From Moniliophthora roreri (taxonomy: Eukaryota > Basidiomycota > Agaricomycetes > Agaricales > Marasmiaceae), in contig LATX02000244.1 in assembly GCA_001466705.2 (NCBI GenBank), forward strand, positions 124,001 to 188,000: DNA of 64,000 nt, read 5' to 3'. The position numbers and the translations under genes were made by a program. Below are positions 53,887 to 64,000 of the stretch, piece after piece. How positions within the stretch are numbered: position 1 is the stretch's first letter; every line of letters starts with the position of its first letter. The notes beneath the pieces are model-generated. The model had not been told where the DNA came from. It saw only the letters and a list, made by a program, of their open reading frames with translations, and did not search any database.

Positions 53887-54207
53887 GGACATCTAATATA
53901 ATCTCTTACGATACAAGTGAAATAAAGAAGATTATCATAGAAGGTTGAATGCTAATAGTGTACAGTAGAGTGCGTAATCGGTAAACTTGAGATCGATGAG
54001 TATGCTAATCAGATCCAAAAGGCCATTACAGAGCACCTATTTTCACCAAATAGATTTAGATTCTCATAGGGACAGAGAATGGGCAATGAAGAAAGGTTTC
54101 GATGTGTTCTGGGAAGATGCTCAATGCGTGGGAAGTACATCTCGGCCAGGTCCTTGGACGCGTCACCCACTCGAGGTTGACCATATCTTCCGCTTCTCTC
54201 GACCACC
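53887..54207. promoter_or_regulatory. Intergenic with PRE5 promoter and one ACGCGT box
   Basis: ACGCGT at 54158-54163, about 45 bp before the PRE5 start codon. No gene supported. A second ACGCGT at 54229-54234 lies inside PRE5 intron 1. Confidence 0.45.
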
Positions 54208-55288
54208 ATGGTGAGCTGACACAGTGCTACGCGTCGGTTTTGATCGTGTTAATCGCTATTTCATTCAGTTCAGAAACACTTACGACTCGGACAACACCGT
54301 TTTCTCGCCTCAGGGACGTCTGCACCAAGTCGAGTATGCTCTTGAAGCGGTCAAGCAAGGTTCTGCTGCAGTCGGATTACGCTCAAAGACCCATGCTATT
54401 CTTTTGGCTTTGAAGGTCAGATTTAGGCTACTGAAGACAGACACCACAAACTGATTACTTTGAAGCGGTCCTCTGGAGAGCTTGCGTCCTACCAGCAAAA
54501 GATGTTTCGGATAGATGATCATGTTGGGATTGCCATCGCGGGCTTGACGTCTGATGCGCGTGTGCTAAGGTGGGTACTATTCTGTATGTCTCTTGAATCC
54601 GGGCTAATCAAGGCATACAGTAACTTTATGCGACAACAAGCCATGTCCTCTAAAATGGTCTTCAACAGACCGATACCTGTCAACCGACTGGTTACTTCCA
54701 TTGCCGATAGTGCGTCATCCTTCATACTTCCTAGGACGAAACTGATTCCAAATCTATACACCCAGAGGCCCAAGTGAATACCCAAGAATACGGAAGACGT
54801 CCATATGGTGTTGGATTCCTCGTCATCGGTCAAGATCAATCTGGACCTCATCTCTACGAATTCTCTCCATCCGGAAGCTCGTACGAATACTACGCGATGT
54901 CAATCGGAGCTAGAAGTCAGAGTGCAAAGACATACCTTGAGAAGCATTATGAAAGTTTTGCTGATTGTGCGTAGCCTTGTTCTCAATATTTCACCTTTTT
55001 ACTAATGAGTATCCCATCCTCTCAGGCTCATTGGAAGAGCTCGTAAAGCATGGCCTGCACGCATTGCGTGAGACGTTGCAGCAGGACAAAGCCCTAAATA
55101 CCAACAACACCTCCATCGGCATTCTTGGCCCGGCGAGTCAGCATGAGAAGGATGTACCTCCTGGCGGTTCCTTCCGTATTCTCGAAGGAGAAATCCTACA
55201 ACCTTTCTTGGACACGATGATACCGAAGGAGGCCCCGGCCCCGGCCCCGACTACTTCGACAGACGATGATGTGCAAATGGCAGAATAG
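54208..55288 (+). CDS. PRE5: 20S proteasome subunit alpha-6 (Pre5/PSMA1)
   Basis: Exons 54208-54210, 54269-54415, 54466-54569, 54621-54709, 54766-54966 and 55026-55288 give 268 residues. The first coding exon is the ATG alone. The alpha-type signature [20 protein letters not shown] opens the protein, followed by [17 protein letters not shown], then [20 protein letters not shown] and [20 protein letters not shown], which single out the alpha-6 (PSMA1) branch. There is no N-terminal catalytic Thr, as expected for an alpha subunit, which forms the gate ring of the core particle. The C terminus is acidic after an Ala-Pro repeat. Every intron fits GT-AG. Confidence 0.95.
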
Positions 55289-55419
55289 ACAAGAATCAGA
55301 TTAACCTGTACTTTTTTGTTTCTCTATCTCATCAAACCGGACAAATTTTTTCTGATATGAGAGTGGGGTGGTATTACCATATATCCAAAGTAAGCTATCA
55401 ACCGAAATTACAAGGAGCT
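55289..55419. other. Short gap between convergent PRE5 and COX15
   Basis: 131 bp between the two stop codons; 3' UTR space only. Confidence 0.6.
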
Positions 55420-57061
55420 CTAAGTTTGTACTTTTGGAGGCGGTGTTGACCTTGCTGTATAGAATGTCCTCCATGCTCTAGCTGCTGCTGATGGCCTGCG
55501 TAATGTAAGAAGAACATGGATCATTGTGCTAAGGAGTGCGACACTGCCTGCCTGGTGGGCCGTAGCCAATGACACGGGGACAAGATGTATTAGAGTGGAG
55601 ATACCTAACAGCAATTGGATATTAACCATCGCTAAGGCAGCGTTCATCGAAGTCATTGTCGCAGGTGGAAGGGTGTGTCGAAGTCCGCGAGCTCGCAGGA
55701 ACAGCAGTGATATACCGAGGTAAGAGGTCATCGCCTTGTTGAACAAAAGCATCAGTAACAGTTACTCCAACCCTCTAGGAAATCAAATACCCACTAATAC
55801 ACGGTGGTCAAACTGAACTGTGACAGGGTTCTCAAAGATGTTCCTCCACCACTGGAAAGAACCATCAGGCCGCTTGGCATATGCCGGCGACATAAGCTCG
55901 TCTTTAGGGGGTGCAAGTTTGCCTCCCATCAAAGGGAACTCGTTATACAGCAGACCAGCATCCAGGCCCGCAACGAATGCACCTATCATGTGTTTCATAT
56001 TCAAATATGATCGAAGACGGGAGTATGGGCAACTCACCCGACAATGCGGTCACAAAGACAAGTGCTGTAAGAATCCAGGCTCTCGCTCTGAATGCCTCGA
56101 CGGACATCCTACGCAGGGATTCATTAAAAGCAACCGAGTTCATTCCCATCCATTTGTCGACAGCACTATGAACAAACTTGGATTCTTTGATGATAGCCAT
56201 TCCGGTACTGAACATTCCCGCGTAAAGAAGGAAGGCTAACCCAAGATGGGAAGCAAGACGGTACTGGGAAACGCGAGGAACAGCACCGGGGGTGTCCATG
56301 AGGGAATCCTCTAAGCCTGATTTGACCATGTACCACCCAAGAGCACCTTGCGCCCCGATCAGCAGTGCCAAACCACCGAGTCGCAGAGCAAGAGGCCTAG
56401 AGATGCGTCTTTTGATCGCAAAATAAACCAAAGGACCGACAAACGCGACTCCGATGAGGCGTCCGAGAACCCGGTGGCCCCATTCCATGTAAAAGATCCG
56501 CTTAAAGTCGTCCATCTCGAATGAGTGATTCAGTCTGTGTTGAGCTTAGATTGTGAACACAGGAATCTGAAACATATTCACACACAGTTTGAACTCGGGA
56601 GTTGCCTTGTACTTGGTAAACTCCTCTTCCCAGTCCTCCTGCGCGAGAGGTGGTATTATCCCAGTGACAGGCTTCCATTCCGTGATGCTCAAACCAGACT
56701 CCGTTAAACGAGTGACACCTCCAACGACAATGATGGCGAAGACCAATGTAGATGAAACCATGAGCCATATCCCAACAGACTTGGAGGGTAATATGGGTAA
56801 CTCGGCCTCGGAAGCTGGAGGCGTGGTACTAGGTGCTGTACTAGATGATGTAGAACGCTTCGAGTTCCAAAAGACATCGAATTTTTTGCAAATTTGGGGG
56901 TTCCGTAGTATTCCTGTTGTCGATGGAGTCCTTGTCGCTGTCCTGCTAATTGAAGTCCAAATACTCCTCGTGCTAGCGACTGGAGTTCTAAGGTATGAGG
57001 TCCGCGCACACTGCGCAAAAGGTCTGAGGACCGACGCCCTCATCGAGGAGATGGCCAACAT
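55420..57061 (-). CDS. COX15: Heme A synthase Cox15
   Basis: Exons 57061-56586, 56534-56038, 55982-55801 and 55734-55420 give 489 residues. The enzyme hydroxylates the C8 methyl of heme O to make heme A for cytochrome c oxidase in the mitochondrial inner membrane. The N terminus is rich in Arg/Ser/Thr and free of acidic residues for about 60 residues, as in a targeting peptide. The four conserved His sites are visible in [32 protein letters not shown] and [14 protein letters not shown], set among about eight hydrophobic helices. The matrix loop [20 protein letters not shown] is canonical. It faces the BOLA3-type gene across 142 bp. Confidence 0.95.
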
Positions 57062-57203
57062 TCAGAGAATGCGGCCTCCAGAGTTGTCAGTGATGATACG
57101 AATGAGATCGAGGTCGAGAACACTCGGGCTTGGTCAGCCAATCACAATCCCGAAATGACGCGACAACGAGCCCTTTCGTGTTCTCGATTTGTTCTCGACC
57201 ATC
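57062..57203. promoter_or_regulatory. 142-bp bidirectional promoter, COX15 / BOL3
   Basis: The only sequence between two divergent start codons, both of mitochondrial genes. No TATA box; contains ACGCGA near 57,158 (ATGACGCGACA). Confidence 0.55.
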
Positions 57204-57643
57204 ATGTTCTCCTTGACTAGACGTTTACCACAGGCTACTCGGATACGGTGGTTCTCGCATGCTTTGGTCAACTTTAATCAGTCCACACTCCCTCCGCCAT
57301 CCGATTTGTCGGAAGGAGAACAAAACATCTACGCGAAATTGACCGAGAGATTTACGCCTTCTCAATTACAAGTGCAAGACGTCTCAGGTATTCCCATCCA
57401 TACAACATTCTGGTTGATTACTGGACTGAGCTGTTGCTACTAGGCGGCTGCGGAAGCTTCTATGCGATTACTATTGCTAGCGAGACATTCAAAGGATTAC
57501 CAATGGTCAAACAGCATCGACTGGTTACAGAAACCTTGAAAAAGGAAATAGACGGAATTCACGGACTTCAGGTGTGTTGTACGCTTGTAAAATTCTTGCT
57601 GTGAGACCGATTTCTTCGTTAGATAAAGACCATTCCTCAGTGA
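57204..57643 (+). CDS. BOL3: BolA-like mitochondrial Fe-S factor (BOLA3/Bol3 type)
   Basis: Exons 57204-57387, 57444-57571 and 57623-57643 give 110 residues. After a basic presequence (MFSLTRRLPQATRIRWF) comes the BolA domain: YAKLTERFTPSQLQVQDVSG, then GGCGSFYAITIASETFKGLP and KQHRLVTETLKKEI. The GGCG with its Cys and the KQHRxV His are the likely cluster ligands of the BOLA3 type. BOLA3/Bol3 works with Nfu1 in handing 4Fe-4S clusters to targets such as lipoyl synthase. The last exon adds six residues and the stop. Confidence 0.9.
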
Positions 57644-57943
57644 TGTATCAGGATGCACACCTTTTATGAACACGATCTGTCACTTAGTTTGTCCGGATGG
57701 AACATTCAAGCCTGCTGCTAACTATCCGTCCTCCTTAGAGTTAGAGGAGCCTGTCAACGGTCTATAGTATATCGAACGGCTCTGCTACATATACCGAGTT
57801 GGGAATGTTTGTGGAGTAGACCACGTCGTGCGGCTAATAGCGTGTTTTGTCCGATGCAATCTAATCATTATCATCACTCCTCGACTGTACAACATGCAGT
57901 GCGTCCTATGTATCCCAATCATGCTTTCAAGTATTCCTGAGTG
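57644..57943. other. Gap between convergent BOL3 and EFM6
   Basis: 300 bp with no supported gene; 3' UTR space. Confidence 0.5.
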
Positions 57944-59068
57944 TCACTTCCGGGTGACTCGTATCAAGATTATTGACTCCCTGGAATATATCTGTCGATG
58001 TGGGTCATCCATGATCTACATGAACGATAGTCAGCTACCGCCATCATACAGCAGAGGGTACATCAATATACCTCTTGCCAGATAAACTTTTTCTTGAGCA
58101 AGGAAAAAAACCGCTTATCCGCCTACAGCACCGAACGTCAGAGCTGTGTCACCATCACAGAACATTCGAGACATACCTTTCGTCTCTTCTTGTAACAAAA
58201 CAAAATCTCCGTCTTTTCTCCGCCAAGTTCGCACAGCGTTTGGATCAGAAGTGGAAAAGCAGGTTCGAAATAGACGCAATCAGCTGCGAGAACCATATCG
58301 GGTGCTGGTATCGTCGCTGGCACAGGTGTTCCCCTGGATCACGCGAGGGAGGTTTTGTGAAAAGGAAACGAAGAAGAGTCATGAAAGTATGCCGAACCAG
58401 TCTAGCTCCGCAACAGTGCATTTCGAAGTCAAGCTATTCATGGCTACGTTCTTCTCCATGATGTCCAACAGTGGCCTAAGTATCTCATCTGAGCTGTCCT
58501 CATCAAAAAGACAAAATGTGAACGAACGCTTGATCGGTAACCCAGACGTGTCGAGCATCTAGCATTGCTGCTATCAAACCGACTAGGCCGGTACCACTTC
58601 CAAGTTCGAGGACATTTCTACCGCGAAGGTATGCGGGACCCTTCCTGAATAGATAGCTCGATAAGATCTAGAAATCAGAAAAAACAGAACAGGTCAACTG
58701 CGATACCAAAGTGGATATGATACAACCGGAGTAACCTGAGCAGCTGGCCAAACAACGCCTCCGCACCCCGGGGACGCATCCACAGCCAAGGTGATCGAAA
58801 GGTGATTGGCCAGTTCCGTATCGCCAGGTTGATTGCATTCTTGGTTCGAGAACGCCAGAATCAATGTTTTATCTTGAAGTGAGTAATGTTGTCCTGGAAG
58901 AACGCCAGAAACGAGCTCGGATCGTGTGAGATTGCTGGTGCCTGTATTTTCGTCTCCGTTTACGATGCGAAGCTGTTTGAGAGGGTCCTCATCGTCTGAA
59001 ATTTGATATTCGTCTTCATCAACCCGGTCGCCGTGTCGCGTGTCATCCTCATCAACGAGCTGTGCCAT
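57944..59068 (-). CDS. EFM6: Protein lysine methyltransferase, Efm6/METTL21 type
   Basis: Exons 59068-58736, 58667-58528, 58475-58398, 58333-58177, 58122-58072 and 58015-57944 give 276 residues. A seven-beta-strand methyltransferase (family 16) is visible: the SAM-binding loop VLELGSGTGLVGLIA, the next strand VTDQAPLLDIMEKNV, and the catalytic DMVLAADCVYFEP (D-x-x-Y), then KTEILFCYKKRRKADKRF and the ending SIILIRVTRK. An acidic N terminus of about 40 residues precedes the domain. Yeast Efm6 methylates eEF1A on a lysine; the closest paralogues METTL21A and Rkm5 act on chaperones or ribosomal protein, so the exact substrate is not certain. Confidence 0.8.
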
Positions 59069-59403
59069 GAGCGGGGCTTGACAGAAAAATCTTTTTCACC
59101 GTCACGTCGGAGTGATCGACACGAATGGGCAACGAATGGGTTTGGAACGGGTATCGCCTCATTGCCGATCAACCCGATTTAGCACACACGCGCTTAGGCC
59201 ATGGAACATTCTCCTTATCAGTCACAGCAAAGTCATAGTTCCAAGACCAAATATCAAACTTGCATCAATGCATCATGGGATAGACACGGCCACTCTCACC
59301 ATAACCGTAGAGCAATGTTTGCTGTCGATGGGAAAATGATATTGATATATATAAAACGAATCATCCTTGCTTCGACCATCGGATCCCATCGTTTCTGCCT
59401 CCC
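59069..59403. other. Divergent promoter region, EFM6 / hypothetical gene
   Basis: ACACACGCGC at about 59,182-59,191. A TATATATAAAA sequence at 59,344-59,354 lies about 50 bp before the start of the plus-strand gene. Confidence 0.5.
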
Positions 59404-60030
59404 ATGCCATCAGTACCTCGAGTCAAAGGTCCTCGCAACCTGCAACGGCTCCCAAGCACCTCCCAGGGCTACGCCAGAAATGCAAGCCCGGAAGATGACA
59501 ATAAATTTCCAGAACTGGCGCGCACAAGCACGTCGGAATCCACCGCCTCCACGTCTTCTTCCTCCTCTACAGGCTCGTCAATATCATTAACTTTTGAGCC
59601 TTGCGCATGGTACGAGATTGAGGAATGTGAATGGTGAGCATATCATTCCCTCAGTGAATCAACGAGCATGCTCATCTGCAGTTCATTTAGTTGCGTGTAC
59701 GATTGTACACTCCGCCGCAATCCCCACATACGGCGTCAGCGACGGCGCAAGCTACCCATAAAACCCTTGCCCAAACCACCAGGATCCTCGTTGCCCACGC
59801 CCATATCCCGCATGGTACTGGCCGTGGAAGGCCGCAGCCTCCTGCGGATACGCAAGCTTCCACCTGTACCGCCGCGACCAATCATTGACTTTCCTACCGT
59901 TTCGCCGACGACATGCTCCACACCGATACCACATGTCGAAGATTACCCAGATTCCCCGGATGATGGAGAGATAGATTGGGAGATTCTCATTAATGAGATT
60001 GTGAATGGCCGATTATCCATGTTACAATGA
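59404..60030 (+). CDS. Pro/Ser-rich hypothetical protein
   Basis: Exons 59404-59633 and 59682-60030 give 192 residues. A Ser/Thr run (TASTSSSSSTGSSISL) is followed by an acidic-aromatic patch with several Cys (CAWYEIEECE, then CSFSCVYDC across the splice site), then an Arg/Lys and Pro-rich region with repeated PxP motifs (LPIKPLPKPPGSSLPT, KLPPVPPRPIIDFP) that look like SH3 ligands, and an acidic end EIDWEILINEIVNG. A TATA box about 50 bp upstream supports expression. Family not recognised. Confidence 0.6.
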
Positions 60031-60536
60031 GGGTTTGGAGGACGTTACGGAGGTTCGACGGTGGTTCTCCGGGTATAATTTAACGTATTTATGTGGCGAC
60101 ACCTGCACTTGTATCCATATGTTATGTTCAAGAACACTGTATGTTTAATGTTAGGAGCATGTAGCGCTATCATGGTGTGGAAAGCCTTGCCACCTTCAGC
60201 TGATGGGTTCTCGTGGTCTGGACGGTGATAAGTGGACAGTTTCCGTGCAGAAAATCCGGAAGCTGACGCCTATTTTTGAGGTTCTCGGCCTCGCGAAGCC
60301 AGAGTTGCAGTTGGTATGGTTTTTCCCGTGCAGCAAGTTATCGCTGTTTATCAGGGTCGTGCAGGGTCGTGTATGCGGCTGCCTCGAGGCTTCAAGATTC
60401 GCCTTGTCAAGCTATGTCCAACGTCATTTTGAGGGAATTGGTGAGAAATGTTCTCGACACCGGTTATGATAGTGTTTGGAATATAAGAGAAATGTTGGCA
60501 AACAGGACCAATCATCCCATTCTTGCCCGCGACGAC
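60031..60536. other. Intergenic: promoter/5' UTR of the CBM48 gene
   Basis: An open frame continuous with the CBM48 gene starts at an ATG near 60,418 and could add about 40 residues to its N terminus, but it has no family features, so the shorter start was preferred. Confidence 0.45.
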
Positions 60537-62085
60537 ATGGCTGACCTGCATCAAGTCGTTTTTGAGTGGTGCGTGTCCTGACCCCTAGCTTTTTCCCCTA
60601 ATCCTGATGATAAACTTGGCCGATTTGTAGGCCACACGGCGGCGCCAACACTGTCATCGTTACGGGATCCTTTGACCAAGTCCGTGTCTTAAAAATTTTC
60701 GCGTGGAATTCACCTAATCCATCACCGCCTTTTTTCTCAGTGGTCATCGTCAACACGCCTCACGAAACAGGGTTCAACATTCAAGGCAACTGTTTCAGTC
60801 CCATGGAATCAAAAGATTGTCTACAAGTTCATCGTTGATGGTCAATGGCTCGTGAACGATAGAGAGCCAACGGAATGGGATAATGCGGGCAACCTCAACA
60901 ACACCTACCATTCTCCCGAAAAGCTACAGGAGCCCGTCGTCCCTCCTGCAGAAATGACGGCCCCTGCGCTTAATGGTACTGCGAAAGAGGACTCGGACCC
61001 TGCTAAAGAGTCTTCCACTGCAGCTGGTAAGCTTCCGACATCGGCGAACATGACGGTCCCTCAGGTGCTTGTAGATTTGGCGAAAACCATATTGGCTGCC
61101 GACGGCACGAAGTCTAGTGTGGAGTACGTGGCTACTGGAGTAGGCGCAGCCATTCAAAGTGTCATAGGTGTGGACCCAATAAATGCTAATAAGGTGAGAG
61201 TTGTTGATTCTGGTGATAAAGTCTGTACACTCAACGAATCAGATCCCTGTACAAACACCCAAGGCTGAGGCTGAGGTCTCTGTACCTGACGAGGTGCCTG
61301 TTACACTTGCTCCGAAGGTACCGGTGGAGATACTTCCTGTGAATTCTGAAGAGAACAAGCCAACCCCTCTCATCATTGATTCACCGACCCCAGTTCTCAA
61401 TGGCTCAGTGACATCGGAGCCGCCAGTTTCTGTTCCGAAGAAAGCAGCCGCAGAAGTCTCCGAGACTCCGGTTGCTAATGGGAATGCCAAAGAGGAGTCA
61501 CCTGTGACAGTCGTGGCTGTCACAAGTTCGGAGAAAACTGCAATAGATGCGCCCAAGCCACCAGTCACGAACGGCACGACACCTGTCGCGCCTGCATCGG
61601 AGGCTTCAAGCGCCGATGCAAAGGCTACTGTGTCCGTGCAATCACCGACTGCACCGGAAGAGAAGCAAGCGAATACTGAGAAGTCGGTTTCTACTTCGCC
61701 GTCTGCAGACAAGTCCACGAAAACCGAGGAGGCCGCCGCATCTCCACCGACGCCAACCAAGGCGGAAACCAACGGCAGAGCTGCAACACCCGTTAACGGA
61801 AAGGCGGCGTCATCGCGCTCTTCTGCTCCTGGAAGCAGAGCATCTTCACCCGCACCTTCGACACCTAAGAAGGGCAAGCACCAAAGATTCCCCTCCCTCA
61901 GGTCACCCAAATCTCCTGCTACAGCCGATGAATCCCCCGATTCAGATGATTCTCCTAAATCTTCGCGCTTCAAGTCCATATCCTCGACACGGTCCATCAA
62001 GAAATCTCTTGCTGGACTGAGAAGAGTCAGCCTGAAAGGCATCTTTGGTCACAAAGATAAGGATGGAGAGGAGAAGGAGAAGTAG
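60537..62085 (+). CDS. CBM48 (AMPK glycogen-binding type) protein, Crp1/Mdg1-like
   Basis: Exons 60537-60568, 60631-60679, 60741-61193 and 61243-62085 give 458 residues. The first about 85 residues form the AMPK1-type carbohydrate-binding module: VVFEWPHGGANTVIVTGSFD, WSSSTRL, YKFIVDGQWLVNDREPTEWD and GNLNNTYHSP, with the Trp residues expected to stack on glucan. No catalytic domain follows. The rest is a long Pro/Ala/Thr/Glu-rich disordered tail ending in a Ser-rich basic region (KSSRFKSISSTRSIKKSL). In yeast Crp1 and Mdg1 have the same architecture and are linked to cruciform-DNA binding and pheromone signalling. The start was chosen at MADLHQ because it sits right at the domain edge. Confidence 0.8.
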
Positions 62086-62469
62086 GCATCCTCCGTACCT
62101 CTTCCCTCTCGTTCATGAACTCCCACACGTTTACCTAGACGATTATTCTGATGTTTTTTACGTCGCTGATCATTTGTGTAGTATTGCATCCTTTGTGCCT
62201 ATGGAGATTTGTCTGTATGATGATATTTACATTACTACTTCCTAACCTTTGGGCTACATATCTCTTGATACCGTTTGCTATCCCCTAGAATCTCACTTCA
62301 TTCCCATGCTTTGTTAGGTCCTTAGTTATGCATTAGCAATCCATCGCGTTATAGCATCTTATCCATCATAGCTTGTTGCTCTTCATCGATGATACAACAA
62401 CTGGGGAGTACATCAATCGTAAGATACCGAATACACAGAACACCAGTACATGGATACATCATCAATCGT
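62086..62469. other. Gap between convergent CBM48 and MPO1 genes
   Basis: No gene supported; 3' UTR space. Confidence 0.5.
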
Positions 62470-63343
62470 TCACTGAGCCTTAGCGGCAGCAGCTCGACGC
62501 TTGTCACCCTCAATTTTCTTGATCCTAGCAATCTCCTTTCCAATTTCATTATTGATGCGCTTGTGCATCTGTGGCCTGTAACCGAGTGCGAACAGGATCT
62601 CGAGGTGAACGAAGAATGGGGCCAGGACAACGGCTGTAACTCGATCATTAAGCAACTGTTCATACCCAGATCAGACGGGCGGTATACCTCCCAAGAGATT
62701 GTCAAGAAGAGCTGGTGCGCGCTTCTCCGCGAAGCCGTGGCCAATGAATTGTGCGATCCAGCATACTGGGTAAACCGTCAGTCGGGTACAAGATTAAAGT
62801 GATGTTCAAAACTTGCCTGCATGAACTGTAGCTCCAACAGTAATATGATCCGGTCGTGCAGCGAAAGCGGTAGCCGTGAGGAGAGAAAGCGTGAGTTGAG
62901 GAGTGTATAACAGCTGTGCAAAACCGCAATCTCTTCAGTCGGGTAGACCAGACAGAAAAACAAGAACTCACCGCCGCAAATGGCTCCAGGATGAAATAGT
63001 AGGCAATGTAAAAGGCGGAAAACACAGCAGGAATATTCATATCGAAAGCAAGATATTCATTAAACTCGTGATGGATGTTGGGTAAGAACTCGGGAGTTAG
63101 AATGTCGGCAAGCAAGACTTGGGCCGACCTGAGGTAGGCTGGTGAGACATGGTTGACTTGGAGAGGGCGTCGGCGTTACCAGAGGATGAGAGGTACACAG
63201 ATGATATGTATCAAAACATTGATGCGATTAGAATGATATGCACCGTAGAATGTGAGCTAAACGAACGAGATTAGCAGAGTACTTGAGACAATGAAAATAT
63301 TAAGACCTACCTGAGTATTAACATCGAATATAGAGGCGGCCAT
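62470..63343 (-). CDS. MPO1: Mpo1-like 2-hydroxy fatty acid dioxygenase (DUF962)
   Basis: Exons 63343-63311, 63256-63180, 63128-62972, 62913-62817, 62765-62688 and 62639-62470 give 203 residues. The family signature [20 protein letters not shown] with its two His opens the protein; the second His motif is [17 protein letters not shown], and four or five hydrophobic segments ([38 protein letters not shown]) place it in a membrane. Yeast Mpo1 is an Fe(II) enzyme of the ER that shortens 2-hydroxy fatty acids by one carbon in phytosphingosine breakdown. Intron 4 is of the GC-AG kind (GCAAGT at 62816). The Lys/Ala-rich C terminus ends AAAAKAQ. Confidence 0.9.
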
Positions 63344-64000
63344 GATGGTTTATTGAAAGAGAAATCACAGGCATTTATAGTGACGACACCCGGTAGAAGG
63401 AGGCAGTGTGATAGCCGAGGTCATACCAGGGTCACAGATTCAGCCTCGTCCGAACTAGTATGTTGATTTTCCGTCGGGTTACTACTTACCAGGGCGTACA
63501 ACGTGTGGGTAGAATATTCCGTTTACTCGTGTGGATTTGAATCAGCCAGGCAGGAGCGTCCATATCTCAATAGCAGATAATATCCAATTTTGACATCGAT
63601 ACAAAGGCCACTATCATGATGTTTCCCTAGATCCACAAACCGTGTGCCTAGTCCGTAGCCATTCAATTCACAGCTTCCATATGCTCACAATACACATCTA
63701 GACACCAATCCTTCCGCTTCGCGCCAGCATCTGGATTCAGGATCGAGAACGGGCGAAGGCAATGGCAATCTTTGAGATGTGATGAGAAGAAACATGGCAT
63801 AGATGGTGTGCTATGAGGAGACTCGTTGAACCTGGTGTGACATGCCAGGCCGCATTTTTGCGTGTACTGGCTTGATCATCCAGGACTGTCATCTCTGTCA
63901 ACGGGAGTCTGAAAGCCACAAGCCGTGTCACTCATGCTACATCATTTCATCGGTGCGCCTCTAGTCATACCGCAGGCCACCAATATTCATAATCCATACA
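63344..64000. other. Right end of window, no supported gene
   Basis: Upstream flank of the MPO1-like gene. Normal CpG content, no family-like frame. Confidence 0.45.

Noticed and set aside
61239..62042. 267-codon minus-strand frame
   Set aside because: Antisense shadow of the low-complexity tail of the CBM48 gene; no conserved features.

Overview
The window is nuclear DNA of a filamentous basidiomycete, most likely an Agaricomycete. Almost every gene is cut by short (about 38-80 nt) GT-AG introns with CTNAY-like branch sites, genes are packed tightly on both strands, and the proteins are typical fungal house-keeping families plus a DUF6533-type membrane protein that is characteristic of mushroom-forming fungi. 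No rRNA, tRNA or CRISPR array was seen.

Layout. 1-5,250: a Gly/Arg-rich protein cut by the window edge, a long SQ/TQ-rich protein with an N-terminal PIP-like motif, dUTPase (head-to-head with the SQ/TQ gene over a short promoter with a TATA box and an ACGCGT box) and a mitochondrial GatC-like amidotransferase subunit. 5,250-30,830: a CpG-depleted transposable-element island with a decayed minus-strand Ty3/Gypsy element (about 20.9-25.7 kb), 1.7-kb LTRs in both orientations, a 309-bp hAT-type MITE with TIRs and 8-bp target duplication, and several degenerate coding remnants. This island also holds four single-N junctions, each followed by a repeat of the preceding 1.06-1.86 kb; these look like unmerged contig overlaps, so about 6.5 kb of the island is probably artificial. 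30,830-64,000: a normal gene-dense region with an MTFP1-like mitochondrial protein (reading frame problematic), an FHA-forkhead transcription factor, a HEI10-type meiotic RING protein built from 14 small exons, a Pcl-like cyclin, a STRIPAK subunit (Far11/STRIP1) with three ACGCGT boxes in its promoter, a DUF6533 membrane protein, a second forkhead factor, Dre2, an F-box-like protein, proteasome alpha-6 (Pre5), heme A synthase (Cox15) head-to-head with a BOLA3-type protein, an Efm6-like lysine methyltransferase, a Pro/Ser-rich hypothetical protein, a CBM48 (Crp1/Mdg1-like) protein and an Mpo1-like dioxygenase.

Functional themes. Dre2, the BOLA3-type protein and Cox15 all serve Fe-S or heme assembly within 8 kb. 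dUTPase and its SQ/TQ partner share a promoter with an MBF-type site, which points to G1/S expression and genome maintenance; Far11, which acts in cell-cycle arrest and fusion signalling in other fungi, carries a cluster of the same site. Exon models were assembled by hand from splice signals and protein-family continuity; each model stated with exon coordinates keeps an open frame and sums to a whole number of codons.
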